From GCA-2717185 sp047517345 (GTDB lineage Bacteria > Pseudomonadota > Alphaproteobacteria > UBA8366 > GCA-2717185): a stretch of 24,947 bases of DNA. Below the pieces are notes generated by a model. That model made no database searches. It saw only the letters and a program-made list of their open reading frames with translations, and was not told the origin of the DNA. Of this stretch, positions 21,457 through 24,947 are shown one piece after another. The DNA is taken from assembly GCA_047517345.1 (NCBI GenBank), contig JAKZTB010000371.1, forward strand, positions 1 to 24,947, in the 5' to 3' direction. Within the stretch, counting starts at the first letter, position 1; each line of letters begins with the position of its first letter. Both the position numbers and the translations under genes were made by a program.

Positions 21457-22587
21457 TTACGGCAATGATGCCTGCCAAGCGTCGTAGCTGAACACGCGCG
21501 CCATCTCGGTTCTTATTTTATCCATATCGTTGAGCCGGGAAATCCGTTGAATGCGCGCGGTGCGTGGCTTGCGGTGATCTTCGTAGCGCTGCAGTGCGGC
21601 CTCTATCCCGTCTCGGTCCACATTATCGAGGCAGCGGGAAATCACCGCGGCATCCTCGATCGACGTCGCAGCGCCTTGCGCCATGTAGGGCGTCATCGGA
21701 TGACATGAGTCGCCCAGCAGCGTGACGCGACCCTTCCGCCATTGCGGCATCGGTTCGCGCTCGAACAGCGCCCATTTGTGCACGTCGGGGCAGGCGTCCA
21801 GCACGGCGCGCACTTGCGGGTGGAAATCTCTGTACGCGTCGCGAAGCGTGCCGAGATCGCCTTTGGCCGACCATGATTCGACTTGGAAGTCCGGTTCCGG
21901 CGTGCTGGTGACGAAGTAGATTTCGTCGCGGTGCGGGTTGACGTAATACATGACGATGTGACGGTCGGGTCCCCACCATTTGGCGCTGCCGTCGATCTCC
22001 GCACCGTTCATGTGCGATGCGGGGAAGGTCGTGCGGTAGGCGACGCGGCCGGTGAAACGAGGCGCTTCGGCGCCCCACAAGGTTTCCCGAACGACGGAGT
22101 GAACGCCGTCCGCGCCGACTGCCAAATCCGCTTCGGCCTTCGTGCCGTCCTCGAACGTGAGTGTGACCCCGTCAGCACCCTGATGCAGGCCCGAGAGCTT
22201 CTTGTCGCGATGGACGATGTCATCGGGAACGAGGGACGTCAGCGCTTCGTGCAGGTCGCCGCGATGCATGTAGAGATAGGGCGCGCCGTATTTGGCCTCG
22301 ACCGCCACGCCCAGCATGCGCTCCCAGGTGATCTCGCCGGTGTCCGACTTTCGATTTAGAGACGAGTCCGGACGAAATGCCAATTCGCGCAGCCGGTCTT
22401 CCAACCCCAACTTCCGCAAGACTTTGACCGCATTGGGACTTTGCTGGATGCCGGCGCCGATGCGGGCGAAGGCGTGGGCTTGTTCGAACACCGAAACGTC
22501 GTGTCCGGTCCGACGGAGCGCCGCCGCCGCCGCAAGCCCCCCGATGCCCGCGCCGACGACGGCGATTGAAAGCGGTTGTCGCGGCAA
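21457..22587 (-). CDS. FAD-dependent aromatic-ring hydroxylase (NicC/salicylate hydroxylase-like)
   Basis: The 376-residue class A flavin monooxygenase has GAGIGG at 12-17, the FEQA/IGAGIQQSPNAVKVLRKL segment, the DG motif in GADGVHS (158-164) and the GD motif LLGDSCHPMTPYMAQGA (from 291). The segments KWWGPDRHIVMYYVNPHRDE and KWALFEREPMPQWRKGRV resemble 6-hydroxynicotinate 3-monooxygenase (NicC), so a hydroxylated aromatic or N-heteroaromatic acid is a likely substrate; this is inference. The start is TTG 22587, backed by AGGAGAG (22601-22595) seven bases upstream, with the FAD motif at its usual place. No partner degradation genes are seen nearby. Confidence 0.88.
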   Translation of the reverse strand: MPRQPLSIAVVGAGIGGLAAAAALRRTGHDVSVFEQAHAFARIGAGIQQSPNAVKVLRKLGLEDRLRELAFRPDSSLNRKSDTGEITWERMLGVAVEAKYGAPYLYMHRGDLHEALTSLVPDDIVHRDKKLSGLHQGADGVTLTFEDGTKAEADLAVGADGVHSVVRETLWGAEAPRFTGRVAYRTTFPASHMNGAEIDGSAKWWGPDRHIVMYYVNPHRDEIYFVTSTPEPDFQVESWSAKGDLGTLRDAYRDFHPQVRAVLDACPDVHKWALFEREPMPQWRKGRVTLLGDSCHPMTPYMAQGAATSIEDAAVISRCLDNVDRDGIEAALQRYEDHRKPRTARIQRISRLNDMDKIRTEMARVFSYDAWQASLP

Positions 22588-22694
22588 ATTCTTACTCTCC
22601 TAGCGGATCGAAATTCTTCGTCGGGGAAGCATAGCGGTTGAACCCTGTTTGCGGCCACGGGCACCTCGGAATCGATGAACCGACCGCTAGCATT

Positions 22695-22760
22695 CGATTG
22701 ACGATGGCATTGCCGGGGCATCAGAATCGCACTTTTGCCATCGCCGGAACTCGCTGCCTC
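22695..22760 (+). repeat. Degenerate copy of the cobD upstream region and first codons (left copy)
   Basis: Aligned without gaps to 24216-24281, this 66-bp segment shares CGATTGACG, then TCAGAATCGC, then an exact 25-mer (22736-22760 versus 24257-24281) that encodes the first residues of CobD. The ATG is TTT-TG here, so it cannot start translation. It is followed directly by unrelated sequence containing a possible REP fragment (22783-22801). The rest of the 254-bp gap 22588-22841 shows no gene. Confidence 0.85.
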
Positions 22761-22807
22761 AGTTCTGGGGAAATGGTCAGCTCACCGTGTCCCCGTAATT
22801 CGTTTCA

Positions 22808-22836
22808 TTGCGAAAACCCATGTTTTCCGATACACT
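22808..22836 (+). promoter_or_regulatory. Promoter of the VbhA-like/Fic module with internal palindrome, leaderless
   Basis: TTGCGA (22808-22813) and TACACT (22831-22836) are spaced by 17 bp. The palindrome GAAAAC-CCAT-GTTTTC (22812-22827) lies between them as a likely operator. The predicted transcription start coincides with the ATG at 22842, so the transcript would be leaderless. No Shine-Dalgarno sequence precedes that ATG. Confidence 0.55.
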
Positions 22837-22841
22837 TAGAT

Positions 22842-23066
22842 ATGGCCAAGACGCCGCAAAACCCCTCGATTGGAACCGCGAAGACCGCCGGCAAAACGCT
22901 GCGCGAAGCGATGCGATTGCAAGAAATCGAGGGCAATCCCCTGGATGCCGAACAGGTTGCCCTGTTCGAGATGTTCGAGCGGGGAGGCTGGTCCGATGAA
23001 CGGCGTTTGGCATATTTGCGCGAGCGTGCGCAACGCCGAATGGCCGCCGTCAACGCCGCGGAATGA
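22842..23066 (+). CDS. VbhA-like antitoxin of a Fic module
   Basis: The 74-residue protein starts MAKTPQNPSIGTAKTAGKTL and continues REAMRLQEIEGNPLDAEQVA and LFEMFERGGWSDERRLAYLR. The layout, a short helical protein with an RLxxIEG segment before a second helix and an ATGA overlap with a fic gene, matches VbhA-type class I Fic antitoxins, which block ATP binding by a glutamate in an S/T-xxx-E-G/N helix. Aligned at RL, this protein has A-M-R-L-Q-E where the motif is expected, so the canonical Ser and Glu are not in place. It appears intact although its toxin is broken. Confidence 0.75.
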   Translation: MAKTPQNPSIGTAKTAGKTLREAMRLQEIEGNPLDAEQVALFEMFERGGWSDERRLAYLRERAQRRMAAVNAAE

Positions 23067-23747
23067 GCGACGATCCCTACGTCTATCCGGGCAGCTCCGT
23101 TCTCAAAAACAAGTTCGATATCCGCGATGCGGCGGCGCTCGAGGCGACGGAGCGCGAATTTGTCGTGCAACGTTTGACGGAGGCGATCCCCGCGGGGGAT
23201 TTCGATCTCAAGCATTTGCAGGCAATTCATCGTCACCTGTTCCAGGACGTATATGAGTGGGCCGGCGAGATCCGTAGCGTCGAGATCGACAAAGGGCGGC
23301 GATCAGTTCCAGTTTCGGCGGTTCATCGAAACCGGCATGGAGGACGTTCATCGCCGCATCGTGGACGCGGAATATTTCAGGGGCAGCACGCGCGAATTAT
23401 TCGCCGCGGGTGCCGGCCGGATTATTGGCGACGTCAATTACATCCATCCCTTTCGCGAAGGGAACGGCTGCGCTCAGCTGCAATACTTCAAGCAACTCGG
23501 TTTGCAATCCGGACATGAGCTCGACTTGGAACGACTGAATCCGGACACATGGATCGAGGCGTCTTGAGAGGCACACCAGGCCAACTACGACGCCATGGCG
23601 CAGTGTGTCGATAACATGCTTGCAGAGGACCAACAGCGCGAAGACGATCAGGCCGAGACGCGGGCGCAGACGGAACGCGACCTGCAACAGGCGCGGGAGC
23701 GTCCCGAGACTGATCGAGGCCCCGATGCCGGCGATCGCGGGCGTTAG
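23063..23747 (+). pseudogene. Fic/DOC family AMP-transferase gene, broken by frameshift, motif change and stop
   Basis: The start MSDDPYVYPGSSVLKNKFDI and HLFQDVYEWAGEIRSVEIDK are standard Fic. After AAA at 23291-23293 a GGG CGG run replaces the expected GGC GGC, so one extra G shifts the frame. The other frame continues GDQFQFRRFIETGMEDVHRR and NYIHPFREGNGCAQLQYFKQ. The Fic motif HPFxxGNGR has Cys in place of the conserved Arg. A TGA (23565-23567) then interrupts WIEAS-(stop)-EAHQANYDAM, probably a mutated CGA, before the natural TAG at 23745. Fic enzymes transfer AMP to hydroxyls of target proteins such as gyrase. Three independent lesions mean it is dead. Confidence 0.88.
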
Positions 23748-23835
23748 CGGCGGAATAGGACCGATTCCACCATTTCCCGGCGAATTTTCGGGCTCTCTCG
23801 TCGCGTTCAGCAGGGTTCGCCGCTATAGCCCCGAC

Positions 23836-24110
23836 TCTGAGAGTCTGGCTCGTAATATGTTGCTGTTTTCATTGGCGATTGTCGAGTCGGATGGCAGGAG
23901 CGGTCCGCCGGGCGATGCCGGGCATCGGCCAAGGGCCGCGACGCACCAGCCGGCCGAGAAGCGCCAACCCTTTGGGTGGCCTTTGTTTAATCGCTGGACC
24001 GCGTCAGCGCCCGCTTGCGATGCCGCCAGCATCGCGGCGCAAACCCATCCTAACCAGCGAGTAAACAAAGGCCATGAAATCAACAACATATTACGAGCCA
24101 GGCTCTAAGA
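23836..24110. mobile_element. MITE-like element with 41-bp terminal inverted repeats and a nested inner repeat
   Basis: The ends 23836-23876 and 24070-24110 are inverted copies, containing an exact 17-mer TGGCTCGTAATATGTTG (23846-23862 / 24084-24100) and mostly matching flanks. Inside, GGCCTTTGTTTAATCGCTGG (23978-23997) pairs with CCAGCGAGTAAACAAAGGCC (24053-24072), 19/20. Near-palindromes CGATGCC-G-GGCATCG (23913-23927) and CGATGC-CGCCA-GCATCG lie between. No transposase or credible gene is present, although a minus-strand frame crosses it. No target-site duplication was identified. It fills most of the 508-bp gene-free stretch before cobD. Confidence 0.75.
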
Positions 24111-24215
24111 TGAAAAATTTCCGCGCCTTCTCGCGGATGTCATTTGGTATGGGGCCGCTCGGCGATTTTCCAACGGCTACCGCCGCCGCATTATTTGCAG
24201 AGGATGGCTTGCAAC

Positions 24216-24281
24216 CGATTGACGCCCGTGCCGCCGCGGCGTCAGAATCGCGCCCATGCCATCGCCGGAACTCGCTGCCTC
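24216..24281 (+). repeat. cobD upstream region and first codons (right, intact copy)
   Basis: This is the partner of 22695-22760, with 51 of 66 bases matching and an exact 25-bp block 24257-24281. Here the ATG (24256) is intact and reads into cobD. The remaining leader 24111-24215 has a small CCGCG/CGCGG hairpin (24121-24136) and no recognisable riboswitch. Confidence 0.85.
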
Positions 24282-24947
24282 GCATCCGCTTATCGTGCTT
24301 TTTGCCGCCCTCCTGATCGATGCGGTCGTGGGCGACCTGCGCTGGCTCTTCCGCCATGTGCCGCATCCCGTCGTTCTGATTGGCAGGCTGACCGGATTCC
24401 TGGACGACAAGCTGAACCGCTCGAAGCGGGGCGGCGCGGCGTTGTTGATTCGAGGCTGCATCGTCACGGTCATCGTCGTCGGGCTTGCGGGAGCGTTCGG
24501 CGCCGTCCTTGAAACCGTCGCGCGCGGCATTCCTTACGGTGCGGCGCTCGAGCTGTTCTGCGTGGTCGTGCTGGTCGCGCAGCGCAGCCTGTACGACCAT
24601 GGCCGCGCCGTGTCCTTCGCCCTAAAGCGCGACGGCGTCGAAGCGGGGCGTGAGGCGGTCAGCCATATCGTCGGGCGCGATACGGCGTCGCTCGATTCGC
24701 ACGGCGTCGCCCGCGGCGCGATCGAATCCCTGGCCGAAAACTTTGCCGACGGTGTCGTCGCGCCGGTCTTCTGGTACCTGATCCTCGGTCTTCCCGGCCT
24801 GTTCGCCTACAAGGCGATCAACACGCTGGACAGCATGATCGGCTACCGGTCCGAGCGATACCTTCAATTCGGCATGGTTGCGGCGCGGCTCGACGATGTC
24901 GTCAATCTGATCCCGGCCCGGTTGTCGGCGATATTGCTCGTGTTTGC
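24256..24947 (+). CDS. cobD: Adenosylcobinamide-phosphate synthase (CobD/CbiB), cut by the right edge
   Basis: The first 230 residues are visible, starting MPSPELAASHPLIVLFAALL and continuing LLIDAVVGDLRWLFRHVPHP, the signature DAxxGDP-like start of CbiB. They also contain membrane segments (IRGCIVTVIVVGLAGAFGAV, ALELFCVVVLVAQRSL), then IESLAENFADGVVAPVFWYL and AINTLDSMIGYRSERYLQFG, the most conserved CbiB blocks. This inner-membrane enzyme attaches the aminopropanol linker to cobyrate, joining ring and nucleotide-loop synthesis. The ATG 24256 lacks an obvious ribosome-binding site. Its first codons are duplicated 1.5 kb upstream, flanking the Fic module and MITE. Confidence 0.93.
   Translation, partial: MPSPELAASHPLIVLFAALLIDAVVGDLRWLFRHVPHPVVLIGRLTGFLDDKLNRSKRGGAALLIRGCIVTVIVVGLAGAFGAVLETVARGIPYGAALELFCVVVLVAQRSLYDHGRAVSFALKRDGVEAGREAVSHIVGRDTASLDSHGVARGAIESLAENFADGVVAPVFWYLILGLPGLFAYKAINTLDSMIGYRSERYLQFGMVAARLDDVVNLIPARLSAILLVF

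Noticed and set aside
24074..24316. 80-codon plus-strand frame across the MITE end into cobD
   Set aside because: It starts inside the MITE repeat, crosses into cobD in another frame, and shows no domain or ribosome-binding site.
1..24947. tRNA, rRNA and replication-origin signals
   Set aside because: No cloverleaf, rRNA segment or origin-like repeat cluster was recognised by eye. Short tRNAs could be missed without a covariance search.

Overview
The window looks like chromosomal DNA of a high-GC alphaproteobacterium, possibly of the Rhodospirillales. The reasons are the high GC content, the corrin-synthesis gene set with a CbiG-CobJ fusion, and the tightly overlapping operon style. The assignment is inference from gene content and not a phylogenetic result.

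Layout. The left edge (1-83) carries the first codons of a probable IS1595-type transposase. Next come a NIPSNAP gene frameshifted by an exact 20-bp tandem duplication, and a short housekeeping-like operon of a VOC/glyoxalase-fold protein, a Nudix hydrolase and a HAD phosphatase. A metal-dependent amidohydrolase follows, behind an array of TAGTGTG half-sites. From 3.6 to 7.6 kb lies an accessory stretch: repeated CAAGACCTGACCCC motifs, a deleted RAYT (REP-associated tyrosine transposase) element with both ends preserved, a truncated zinc-ribbon pseudogene, a DUF4145 protein, a lipoprotein, the C-terminal third of a duplicated oxidoreductase, and an intact HigBA toxin-antitoxin pair with a near-leaderless promoter. 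The intact oxidoreductase copy and an M17 aminopeptidase follow on the minus strand.

The core is a cobalamin cluster. Rightward (10.4-12.8 kb): cbiD, cobK and a secreted ankyrin protein, all overlapping. Leftward (19.8-12.8 kb): cbiX, an unassigned 291-residue protein, cobH, cobL, cobI, cbiG-cobJ and cobM, with every junction overlapping or 1 nt apart. The two operons converge on overlapping stop codons. cobD/cbiB begins at 24256 and runs off the right edge. CbiX, CbiG and CbiD together point to the early-cobalt (oxygen-independent) route although the methyltransferases carry Cob names; no CobG is visible. No B12 riboswitch was recognised in the leaders. A Fur-like 19-bp palindrome lies in front of cbiD.

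Between the cob operon and cobD are an NfeD/SPFH pair, a TTG-started NicC-like flavin monooxygenase, and an accessory insertion (about 22.76-24.2 kb). The insertion holds an intact VbhA-like antitoxin, a multiply broken Fic gene and a 275-bp MITE-like element. It is flanked by two direct copies of the cobD upstream region plus first codons, so it separates cobD from its probable ancestral position.
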